Assembly: GCF_024362695.1 (NCBI RefSeq)
Contig: NC_065419.1
Span: forward strand, 9,424,678 to 9,488,677
DNA: 64,000 bases
Origin: Pectinophora gossypiella
Lineage: Eukaryota; Arthropoda; Insecta; Lepidoptera; Gelechiidae
Direction: 5' to 3'
Shown: positions 44,946 to 55,380 of the stretch, piece after piece
How the letters are laid out: every line of letters begins with the position of its first letter
How positions within the stretch are numbered: the first letter of the stretch is position 1
Position numbers and translations under genes: made by a program
The notes under the pieces: model-generated
Told to the model about the DNA's origin: nothing
What the model saw: only the letters and a program-made list of their open reading frames with translations
The model's database searches: none

Positions 44946-47900
44946 ACCTACAAAAACATAAATTTTATAATTATGACAACCAATGGTTCATAATTTCACC
45001 ACTGTTTACAAATAATTCGCTGAGCTCAGTGACTGCACTTTTGCTCTTTGATTGTACCCACTTCTAAGGCGCAGCAGATTGGATAAAACAACTCATATAT
45101 TAAACGGAAAGAGCTATTCATTTTCACAATACAGGGTGACACCGTAAAGAATAGTTTGGGGTATGATTCAAACCATTAGTCTGAGTTGATAGCCTGTGGA
45201 ATTTTCCGTTGCAAAAGTGTGGAACTTTAAAATTTAAGAATTTTCCGACAGGGAATTCCACTTGATATTAATTCAGAATCGTGGTCTCAATCATCCCCCT
45301 CAGTATTCGTTACGACGTCACTATCACTGTATAAGAGAAGAAATACATGTCGTCCTAATCCGTCGTGATTTAATTGATTGTACCACTTAATTGGATCAAA
45401 CGCAATACCTAGAAGAACTGCACGTGGAATGACTGTTAAAGGAAATTGATTGAGCACTGTTTATTTCTTCATTCATCCGTTAAATTTCGGTTTTTCCTCG
45501 AGTGTTTATGTCGTTTTTTCTTTTCCACTGACTTCAAAAAGGATGTCTTCAATTCGACTCGTACGTTTAGTTCTAAATATAACTTCTTGTGATGTTTATC
45601 TGACAAATCACAATAAATTGGGACTGGTCTCGTTTTTTATTTACATGGGATTGATGACGTTAACAGCACCAAAAAATTACGTCAGCGATAAACTTTCTAT
45701 CTTCCTTTAGATAATCATCGACCTCGCCGTCTGGAGTCGATGTCGGTGACCAGAAGCGTTTGTTGCTATAAGCTGATTGGCCACCGCAATGGTTAGAATT
45801 ATAAGGTCGTTTGGACACATAATTTTACTAGGTACTTTCCTCGTTAACTAGAACAGAACCTGTATTGTTTATATCTAGCGCAGCAGCATAGTAAATTCAC
45901 CTATAAAGTTGTAACCGCGCGAACGTAAACTGTGATAGCTTATCGATTTACTACATAAGAGTATTGGACTGATAACTCCATGGGTAAATATATGGCCTCG
46001 TAAAAAGCTTGCTTTTATTTCCTATAAAACGCTGTTCAATATTAAAACGAAATTAAAAGATGTAATAAAATCCTTAACAGCGTTAGGATCCCTCGTGCAT
46101 CTGAGGAATGGTCTGAGTATGAAATAAGAAAATGTTATCACTTTAAAAATACAATAAGTATGGCGACAAAGTTATTTACTACAATTTGTGGTTAACAAAG
46201 TAAGCGGATTTTGCTTGAAAGTGTTTTTATTTGTACGGTACACAACTCTTGTCGCCGCGCGCCGGCGCCGGACAAATAACTTAGGTAATTCAATACTGCG
46301 TGAGTGCGGTGGAAAATAAAGTTCAAAATTGGCTAAAGAACGACACTGTATTTCGATTTACGAGAACCTCTTCATGATAAAACAATTTGGTGAAATTTTT
46401 GGTTACTTGGGGACGTCGAGAGTTTATTTTATTTGAATTTATCATCAAAGTTGGACGGTGCCCAAAGACCATGAATTTTTAAGCTTGTGCTGAAGTAGAG
46501 AGTAGTGAAGTGAAGAACTTGCTTCGTAGACGCAAGACGCTTATTATATTGTTTGTGCTCAAAATTTTGTATGTGGTATATTATATTGCGTACAGGAAAA
46601 ACACACTCAGTAATTATAAAAATATTCAATTCGGCAGACTATATATTTTACAGTATTAGCTTAGGGATATGAGACTCCCGATATTTCGACACTGTTGCAA
46701 GTGCCATAATCACGGGATGACTGATCAGATTGGAGTGGAGTAGGTAGATCCATAATTTTCTACGGGCAGACATATCTGTCTCTTTCTTTGCCGCTTGTTT
46801 ATCCTTATTTTAAACGCGGTAAGAACCCGTTATTATGTGTTTTAATTATGATGATAACCGCGTATACTAAAAACAATGTACTGTTTATTTTGTGCTTAAA
46901 GCGCAAATTAATATAAGAAAACCTATTTGAATATTAGGCGTGAAGTTTCTATAATATATGAAATCCAAGTTATAAATGAAAGAAAACATGAACTACAATA
47001 TCCAGTCGCAAACACTATCTACCACTTGTTTAACAATTCCAGACACAACTAACCCCTATTCTCTAATTATAAGGTACACATTAACTTAAATAAAAGCCAG
47101 CTAATTATATACCGGTTGTAATCTAACACAGAACAGAAGCAATTTGTTCAGGAAGTTTAAATTGCTTTGTAACAGTACCAAGGTTGGTATTGGTACATTC
47201 CTAACCTACTGAATACCCAATGATATTACCTACATCTAAAAACATCATTGCTATTAACTGTGAAATAACCTATCAGACATCGTCTACGTTTCAAAAATAA
47301 CTTGGTATGCAACATTTTCAATGATTCAAAACTGATCTTAGACAAAACAAAATATCCACGGAAGCCGGCCTGTCGGAAAACTGTTTTAATGTGACGAGGT
47401 GTTACAAATGCAGATAAGAAATTATCAAACAAATGCGGCCGGGTTTCGAAATAGTATTCTTCCATGAAAATATAAATGCTAGCGAAGCGAATGTATACAG
47501 AACCAACAAATTCTTGTTTACAGAAATAATTCAACCCGCCTTTACTCAAGCTATTGTCCATCTAAAAGTAAATAGAAGTGAAGTGGGCCATATTAATTAC
47601 GCAGGTCCCCTTGAATTACAATCAATTAATCGTCATCAACAGTGCAATTAGAGTCATCAATCATCATCCTTCATTTATCAAAGTGGACGGTGCACTTCGT
47701 TTGTTCAGCTTTATCATGGCGTACCACAAGGTAGCGCTGCAGGACCGCTGCTCTATAATGTTCAGAGACGCACAATTAGTGCTGTCTCTTTCAAATGTAA
47801 CTATTTTCTACATCACTATCTCTTTCAAACATTGAATATTTCTCAACTTATACTGCCAAGGATCTGCGTTTATGTCCATTTCTGTTGAACAATGCCACTT

Positions 47901-48669
47901 GAATGTTAACATATTCCTTAAATTTCAATGATGTAGGTAAATAATTTTTGAACATTTCTGTGACATAGCGTAGTGGTTAAAGACAAATTTAGGATTTGGT
48001 AATATAATGAATCAACTATTGTTTATATTCTCCTCTCTTTCAAACGTAAGTTGATCGTGACATTGCTATCTCACTTGAAATGACGCGGGTAAATACAAGA
48101 GCCACGTGTAAGGAAATACTTATTTATCGCTCCATGCTCACAATGACTTAATCATTTTTAATCGAATGAGCGTACATGCAGTCATTGTGTCGTGCTAATC
48201 AAGCACAATAATGGCGAATCGAATCGTAAAGTTTTAGATTTTATGTCTTACTATGAATTAAGAAGTATAAGGATTTAAAATTAAAAGTGGAATAAAGGTA
48301 AAAAGAGTTTTGTGCTATCTCTGGTAACTGCTGTAGAAACAAATAAATAGAAAACTTACATAGAGCTTAGCATTGCGAGAAATCACAATTATGCGAGTAC
48401 TTACTATCACTATAATTTATTTCCTAGTGTAATAAAGAAAACTTTTATTCTTGTACTATTTATTGTACTCATTTCGTTACCATCACTTTATCTTTACCAT
48501 ACTGTGGTAAAACTGTCTCATACTCATCACCTTTGCCAACTTCTAAGCAATCTGAGCATATAGGTATGAATATTATTTTACTTACAAGTTTAAACACGGC
48601 AGACAAATTGCATTTTGTAACACTCGAATGGCAGCCGTTTCAGTTGAAACTTCTATTTCTTTTTGTCGG

Positions 48670-48795
48670 TATTTTTTATAGGTTTGCGTCAGATGGCATT
48701 AACTATTTGGCCGGAAAAAAAATCGGGAGCGCAGAGGGATCTCACTCAGTACAAAAAATTAAGACTACACGCTTGAGGGTGCCCAGTTGATAGTA
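48670..48795 (+). repeat. Dispersed repeat J copy
   Basis: GTTTGCGTCAGATGGCATTA, ACTATTTGGCCGG and GAGGGTGCCCAGTTGATAG. Confidence 0.7.
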
Positions 48796-50719
48796 GTCGA
48801 AACCGATATCACACATTTATTACTGAAATCCTTCCAATCAGATTTCAATGACAACAAAGACAAGATATGCTATTGGTCAAATTTTACAACCCATTACATA
48901 AGAGTGGGACCAATAAATCTCCCAATGTAGGAAGTGGGTCCAACGATCCTTTACACTGGTAGTAAACCCACTATACTCTTCCTATTATCGATCATGTTTT
49001 ATAGGCCATAAAACAGATCTGTCCACGTGTTTGCGTTTCTATTCCCGTAAAATGGGAGCCGGTGTTAAATTGTATATCACGGTATTTGTAGACTGCGGTA
49101 CGATTGTATTTAGTATGATTGAAACCGACATTTGGTTTTATGAGTTTGATATCCTGTACTGAAACTTTTAGCTGTTTACAAGACTTTCTGCGTTGGGTGA
49201 AGAGTACAATATTATTATGAATGATATTATATAGCAAAACCTGTTTGAGAGAAATCGAATCTAAGATGTATTACACACCTGTACGCTTATTTTTACTCTG
49301 CCATCTAAGAAAATATGGGAATTTTCCAAACTCTATACCATTATAAAGATTTGCATATTTAGATGACCGATTATTAACATAGATATTAACCATCAATGGG
49401 TCAGTGTGGTGTTTACAAACAACCACAACCTACTTTCTCACTGACAATACTTGTCCCAAATAACTAGAGTTGCAGCTACCTACTAATAACTGCATCGATT
49501 CGCAGTTATACATCTGTTCAAGTTGTCTAATACTCTTTAACAGTTCCACGAAGCTAGACTACAATAGTGTCGATTGAACAATCATCAAAGTAAATTAGGG
49601 CTATAAATCGTTCATACCCATTGTTAAGCATCAGATACCAAGAATTTCTAAAGGATTAACCAACAAAAGGCGAGCACAATACAACTAGCCATCTGTCTTC
49701 AGATGTCAACGTTAATCCAGGGATCTTTGTGGAGAAATCTCGTCGTAGGTCTCCTTGGAAACAGACTTTTATTTTCAACTTCACTTTTTTGTTGGAGTTG
49801 GATAAATGGGACGACTTAAGTCTGGTAGGAAGATTGAGAATTGCAACGAAATAAGGTTTTAAGAGTACCATTACACAATAAAGTACCATTAACTCCCTTT
49901 GTTATCACAAAACAAAGAGAAATCAAATACAATTATCTTTTAAACTAAAACAAAATTTATGTTCCGCTAATATCTAGATCGTATCTTCTGCAATGTCTGG
50001 TTTTCATGTAAATAAACTTAAGACCACGTTAACTGGGTCGACCGAATCATTACTGTAAAATTATTAAAATTAATTACGAAAGGTAAAGTTGGCAAGGAAT
50101 TATACTAGGAAAATAAATATCAGAAAAATAAATTTCAGAAACTGGTATGCCCCAGAAATGGTGGGTCAATTTCTGGGTCGTCAAGAGATTGTGTCCTATC
50201 CTGTCCAATGTGACATTATTGTGTATCAATAACGTAAGTATACAAACAACAATCTACCTGTAGTGATCCAGAAAAAATACGTTGATACAAAAGATACGAA
50301 ATTTTAAGATTAGACTCAAATTAAATTCATCAAAGGAAAGAAAGAAAAATCTGAATTCAGTCTATTATAAACAGACCTAATAATATACAGTTCGTTCAAC
50401 CGGATAGAGTATTGTAGTAGACGGTTACTAAGCTTATGTGGAAGCATCATTTGCATAACTAGGAGAATGTTTATAGATAAACTAGCAGCCATGTTCGAGG
50501 TCTATTTGGTGACGATACAGGATAGCATCAATCTAAGTGTCTTAAAGAATATACTTGCGACAGACGCAAGAAAAAAAAAACAGATTTTGGTTCCTATAGG
50601 AGTTGAATGAGGTAAGAGCTAGCATCACAAGGCAAATTACTTAGAGACAGGATCCTTAGTTACGAAAAGATAAATCCAAAGGCATAACATCTTACAATTG
50701 CATATTACAAATGGCAGTC

Positions 50720-50805
50720 ACTTCTGTAAAAAACCTGTCAAATCTTCAGGTTAGGTAAAAGCGTACCCTGTGAAGAACGGGATAACGCTAGGGAGATAGA
50801 TAGTG
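50720..50805 (+). repeat. Dispersed repeat K copy
   Basis: CTTCTGTAAAAAACCTGTCA, AATCTTCAGGTTAGGTAAA and ACGGGATAACGCTAGGGAGA. Confidence 0.6.
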
Positions 50806-53214
50806 CCATAGAAAAGAGTCCCACTTTTATGATTGTCATGGTTACAATGTATTCGCTTGCCAAGCGGGGTGATGTCCTGGCTGTGGACTGTTGAAGCAAA
50901 GTACATTGAATACCAGAAAAGTATGTTTTGCACTACTTAGCTCTTACAATTTTTAACATTAGTATCAATAACTGTTTTTTTTAATTGAAAAGAATAAGAA
51001 CCAATCACGTGTTACGCGATATGTTCATTTACAGCTGGTTATAAATCGTTACGCGTGTAAGCAACGATTCGTCACAATTTGAATTCGAAGTTTGCGATAG
51101 TCCACGTAATAAAAGACACGTGTATAACTTTAGGGTTATTCGTTGCATAATGACACTATGACGTTCGCCTAGAATGACAGCGGGCGAATATCAAAATGGA
51201 ATACATACCTACATACATTGATGTCTACCTAATATGTTACAACAGAAAGCCGAAATTGATGGCGTCGTGAACACCACTTAGCGCGAAAAAAATCTATGGT
51301 ACTTAATATTACATTACTAGCGCGCCTAAAAAGTAAATCTTGAACCAAATTTTAGTCATTTGTAAAAATACAATACCTTAGTACGTCAATGCAGTCCAAA
51401 GACATCGGAAAAAACTAAATAAGATGTATTAAAACCACTGTAATAACCACGAAAATGCATGATTAGAATAAAAAATACCTACAGGTAACATAAAAAAGAA
51501 AAGTCTCGCTATAATACATTTGTATGTTATACTCTTCACATTTATATTCCTGATCACAATAACTATTAAATAAACAATTCATAACATTTTACATTACAAT
51601 GCCTTATTCAAAGTTCAGCCTTAACTTTCAAAGGGTCTAAAACTTAGATGGGCTTTCTATAACCCAGGGAGACTTTTGACAAAATATTTCTATGCGAGCT
51701 GTCGCGATGTTGGTCAATTCAAATGCGATAATGTTAAACTTGAATGGAAGATTCCTTCATGATAGTGAAGTATGAATTATTTAATAGACTCCGACCACGC
51801 GGTGACAAGCTCATATCATATTAGGGTTGCCATGCGAGTATGTGTGGGTTTACCCGCGCATTTTTTGACGATAGTCACACAAATATTAAACAAGTTTTTA
51901 ATATTGCGTTTGTAATTACGGCAACAACATGTACACATTAAAAAAAAATGTACAGTTTTTTCTTGAAATAATTATTCGTCTCTTGACAATTCATTAATTA
52001 ATTCAGTAGACAGCAAGTTATAAAAACACAATGAAATAGTATAATGTCTAGGGGCTATTACAGAGAGACATCTTAGAAATAGGGACAACAATAGACCAAT
52101 TTGTAAACAAAAGGTTCCCAGTATCTTTATTTCATAGAGATGAATAGTAATGTCCTAAAACGGCAACCCTATTCATAGTTATGGGTACGGCAGACCAGCG
52201 CTATATGCATTACGAGTTTTGTTACTATGAATAAATTACTCGCCGTACAATATAAACAGAGATGTGACCTAAACATGTTTCCATGAACAAGACTTTGTTA
52301 GACTTTACCTAAGAAATTTAACATCAAATATAAATATATAGTCCGTATGCATTTTATTAGAAAAATGAAGGCTACTAAAGAGATAGATTACATAATTAAT
52401 GGTTTAATCATAACATTACATGCAAAGGTAATAATGAAACATTAATGCTGTCTGTTTACAAATAAACTAACTCTCTTGTCCATAACGGATGTCTTTAGAC
52501 AATGGGTCACGTATATAGATGCAAATAACAAATGAGTCAGCAAATTTGTGGTTTCAGTTTTGCCTATTTACGAGTATAATAGTGGACGTTAGTAGGTACA
52601 TATTCACTACAATAGCTGTTGTAGGCTGTGGCTATAGTGACATAAACAATTATCATCGACAGATGTTATGACATACCTACCTTGTAAAATAATATTACAT
52701 AACTGAGAAATCAGATTTCCATTTATGTAAAATTGATTTACTTAACTTATGATTTACAGTTTATTTCCACTACTTACAGCGTGATCGTGGAATTTTCCTG
52801 ATTTGTGGAAACGTGGGTCATTTTTATTGCACGGTCAATGATCCGCAGCATGAATTCTCTCAGATCAAAACAACAATATGACAAAGGTATTCGGGTAGCC
52901 GAGAATACAAAATCTTGATACTTTTGCACAAAAGGCAAACTACCAATTAGTCATATACTAACATTAGATTAGATAACTTATAAATTGAGATTTGATAACA
53001 GAGCATCATATTGACAAGCCCATCAATTAGTTTAACATTGCAGGAATTAAATATTTGCATTTACTACTTAGTGATGAGACACTACTCGATAACAAAAAGC
53101 AGAAAGATAATATTGTATCAAAAAATAAAGTCAAGCACACATCGCAGACTCAATCGATCGCGCATCATAAAACCCTTTTCAAGCTAAGTAAGTAGTTATA
53201 TCGTTGCCTTAAAG

Positions 53215-53415
53215 TAAACTTAAGCGCCTATTTGAAAAATCACACTCCGATGTGATTTTCTTCAACAAAACCTCGATTTACTTCAATTGATTTCGATCCG
53301 GGTAAAAAAATTACCCACAATTTTTGACCTGGATTGAAACTATCTTTTCTGTTGTGAGGTATTGTTAACAAAAATCACTTCCAAGCGTGATTTTTCAAAA
53401 TCGCGCTAGCGTGGT
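53215..53415. mobile_element. Foldback/MITE element beside exon 1
   Basis: Arms at about 53219-53303 and 53328-53412 are imperfect inverted copies: GAAAAATCACACTCCGATG against GAAAAATCACGCTTGGAAG read from the other end. The centre is GGGTAA/TTACCC. Each arm also contains its own small palindrome (AATCAC...GTGATT), giving a branched fold. No ORF. Confidence 0.65.
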
Positions 53416-53547
53416 TTTCGCTATAACGCGACAAGTTGACAACAGCACGTTAATATAAATTAAGAAAAGACGGAACATAAATCAAGAAGATTTATAGTGT
53501 TTTTACAAATAAATAGCACTTCCTGGCTGCAATACGAAAGTACTCAC

Positions 53548-53605
53548 TCTTCTTGTGATGGAGACATGATCCGTGGAGGCGACACATACTCGCCGTTTGC
53601 CCCAT
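53548..53605 (-). CDS. Pde11: Pde11 exon 1, coding part (start codon and N-terminus)
   Basis: This is the first coding exon of the phosphodiesterase 11 gene. It encodes 19 residues, beginning MGQTASMC and ending HHKK, plus one base (phase 1), followed by a perfect gtgagt donor at 53547-53542. The leftover A joins GC of exon 2 to give Ser. Gly2 with Ser6 fits the N-myristoylation pattern, and Cys8 and Cys14 could be palmitoylated, so the enzyme may be membrane-tethered (inference). The ATG is the first in this frame. The frame stays open about 49 codons upstream but holds only a GTG there, so I chose the ATG. The assignment rests on phase agreement with exon 2 and on my recollection that insect PDE11 proteins start in this way. 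Isoforms with other first exons may exist. Confidence 0.72.
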
Positions 53606-53737
53606 GCGGGCGCTACCTCGCTCGAGTCGCCATCCGCGCGCCACCAGGCGGCGCCACAAGCTCTCTACATCGCGATGGCGCTTATCGACACCGCATTTAC
53701 ACTTCACTGGTACAACACTAGTCTCGTGGACACATTT
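53606..53737 (-). promoter_or_regulatory. Pde11: Pde11 exon 1 5' leader with short upstream ORFs
   Basis: This GC-rich stretch directly precedes the exon 1 ATG, in contrast to AT-rich surroundings. Upstream ATGs on the minus strand lie at 53735, 53696, 53670 and 53633, with a fifth at 53741 just outside if the start site is near 53736. Every one is closed by its own stop before the main ATG. The one at 53670 is ATG followed at once by TAG, and the one at 53741 is followed at once by TAA. Such arrays usually lower translation of the main ORF. The 5' boundary is inferred only from the TATA-like motif. Confidence 0.45.
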
Positions 53738-53759
53738 ACATCTTTCGAACACTCTTGAA

Positions 53760-53766
53760 TTTTATA
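53760..53766 (-). promoter_or_regulatory. TATA-like box upstream of Pde11 exon 1
   Basis: The minus strand reads TATAAAA here, directly upstream of the GC-rich leader and about 155 bases from the coding start. A start site about 30 bases downstream would fall near 53736. I see no strong initiator. AT-rich DNA gives chance matches, so this is a candidate only. Confidence 0.35.
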
Positions 53767-54689
53767 CCCTATGGTTGCGGATACTAACTGTAAGTTCGCT
53801 GTGAAAATAGGTAGTTGAATTTCAATTAAATGTATTATATAAAAACATTTTGTTCACTGAGATCCTGTTGACTATCCAAATTCAATACAACTGATATACA
53901 TATATATTACATACGGTATAGAAAAGTAGGTATTATTTAACATTAAGGCAAGTTGTTATTTGTTATATAGGCAAACGTAGTTTGGTAATGAAGAATAATT
54001 TGTAACCATATGTTCGGCTAAGCAAGTATGCTTACAGGGAATTAATAATTAATATGTGTAACTCATAATCATCACTAATTTAAGAGGTAACATCGGGCAA
54101 CGGGGAAAAACTTCAGCTTGCCGTGGACTCTCATTACGCGATTTACTAGTAATACGTTAGCAAGAATAACTTACGCGAATATTATATTTCGGTTAGAAAG
54201 TTCTAAAAGTAATGTCGCAGTTTCATCTACCATGATCATAAACAACAAATACGTATTTTGTTTAAGCATTAAAAGTTTCCCATTGTCTAAACTACTACAA
54301 TTACCTACTTCAATGTAACTCAGAAAACACAATAACAAACTTTATTTACAGCCATGAATACACACAGATCCTTACAATTTAAATTCAAAAACATTGTTTA
54401 AATTACAATTAATGCCCAATGCTCATAGAGGCAATGCAATACCGCGAATGTTACCACTGTCGGCCAGTAAGCGGGATTTCGTGGCGGATTTCTGTTCGAG
54501 CATGTGCATAGAAACTAGAATATTACAGAAAAATCCCCGATTACTCTAGCTATAGAAGCGGCCAATCAGCCTACGAGAACAAACACAAGGGCCTTACCCA
54601 AGATGCAAACCACTATGACAATCGATAAATATATGGCATTAACATGTCACCTTATATCAATCCCATACATTTTTATCACTGTTACAGTC

Positions 54690-54950
54690 GTGTCATAATC
54701 GTCGTGGTCCCCGATACCGACCGTGCAGGCGTGCTCGACATTTACTCTCGGCCTACGAGGGTCGAATGATTCTTTCAAATATGATCTTTTCAGACGACGC
54801 CGAGGTTCGCACCCAACTAGGCACCCTCAGGCCGGTTGTCTTAAATTTTGTACCCGGTGAGGGGGCTCAGCGCTCCCCATTTATTTGTCCGGCCAAATAG
54901 TTAATGCCATGTGAGGCAAGCCTACAATAAGTCTCGTCAAAAAATAAACC
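54690..54950 (-). repeat. Dispersed repeat J, extended copy
   Basis: GAATGATTCTTTCAAATATG, CAACTAGGCACCCTCAGGCC, GGGGCTCAGCGCTCCCC and GTCCGGCCAAATAGTTAATG; the reverse of the 61885 copy and similarly long. Confidence 0.65.
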
Positions 54951-55244
54951 CTAACCCGGAACGTTCCCAATGCCTCTTCTGTGTGGAGCGAGATTACGAA
55001 AGAATGAACCTTTCAAATGACTGAGTTCGCGGTTTCTAAATGTTAACGAACAGTTCAAATGACCATTAAGACATCTTACATTAATTTTATACATACAAGA
55101 CGAAAATGCAAATGAAATTTATATATTTCTATTTTATTTTTTATTTATTTATTTTACTTTTATTTGTTTTTGTTTTTTATTTATAGTATTTATTATTTTA
55201 TACTAGATGTTGCACTGTCCCGCACCAAATTGTAATAATGTTTC

Positions 55245-55380
55245 CTATCCACTGGTTGCCTGGAAGAAATTGCTGCTTAGCAATAAGGCCGCCAGATTGT
55301 ACTGTATCTATCTTCATCTGTGTGAATCTGTTCTGTATGTTGTGTGCAATAAAGTATATTTGATTTGATTTGATTTGAAA
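55245..55380 (+). repeat. LINE 3' tail with hairpin and TTTGA run
   Basis: TGCCTGGAAGAAATTGC, a hairpin ATTGCT/AGCAAT (55269-55274 with 55279-55284), AAGGCCGCC, GTGTGCAATAAAGTATATTT and a short TTTGA repeat at the end. Confidence 0.65.

Larger units (their letters stand above)
34339..53547 (-). other. Pde11: Pde11 intron 1 (about 19.2 kb)
   Basis: AT-rich intron between exons 1 and 2. It contains a 54-bp tandem duplication, an inverted-end element near 41.4-41.9 kb, a run of CRE-type cores at 40.2-41.7 kb, LINE-tail and dispersed-repeat copies at 44-51 kb, and a foldback element next to exon 1. A repeat fragment shared with 17867-17932 lies just right of exon 2 (about 34386-34458). At 39390-39480 a short RTE-like LINE tail may be present. 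No coding exon recognised: the ORFs of 60-111 codons show no family motif. Confidence 0.8.

Noticed and set aside
46240..46280. Short GC-rich palindromic patch (GCCGCGCGCCGGCGCCGG)
   Set aside because: Too short and isolated to interpret; no neighbouring exon or promoter signal.
47226..47561. 111-codon minus-strand ORF
   Set aside because: Intronic, AT-rich, no motif; consistent with chance.
53492..53752. 86-codon ORF read straight through exon 1
   Set aside because: It starts at GTG and runs past a perfect gtgagt donor; the spliced exon with the internal ATG is better supported.
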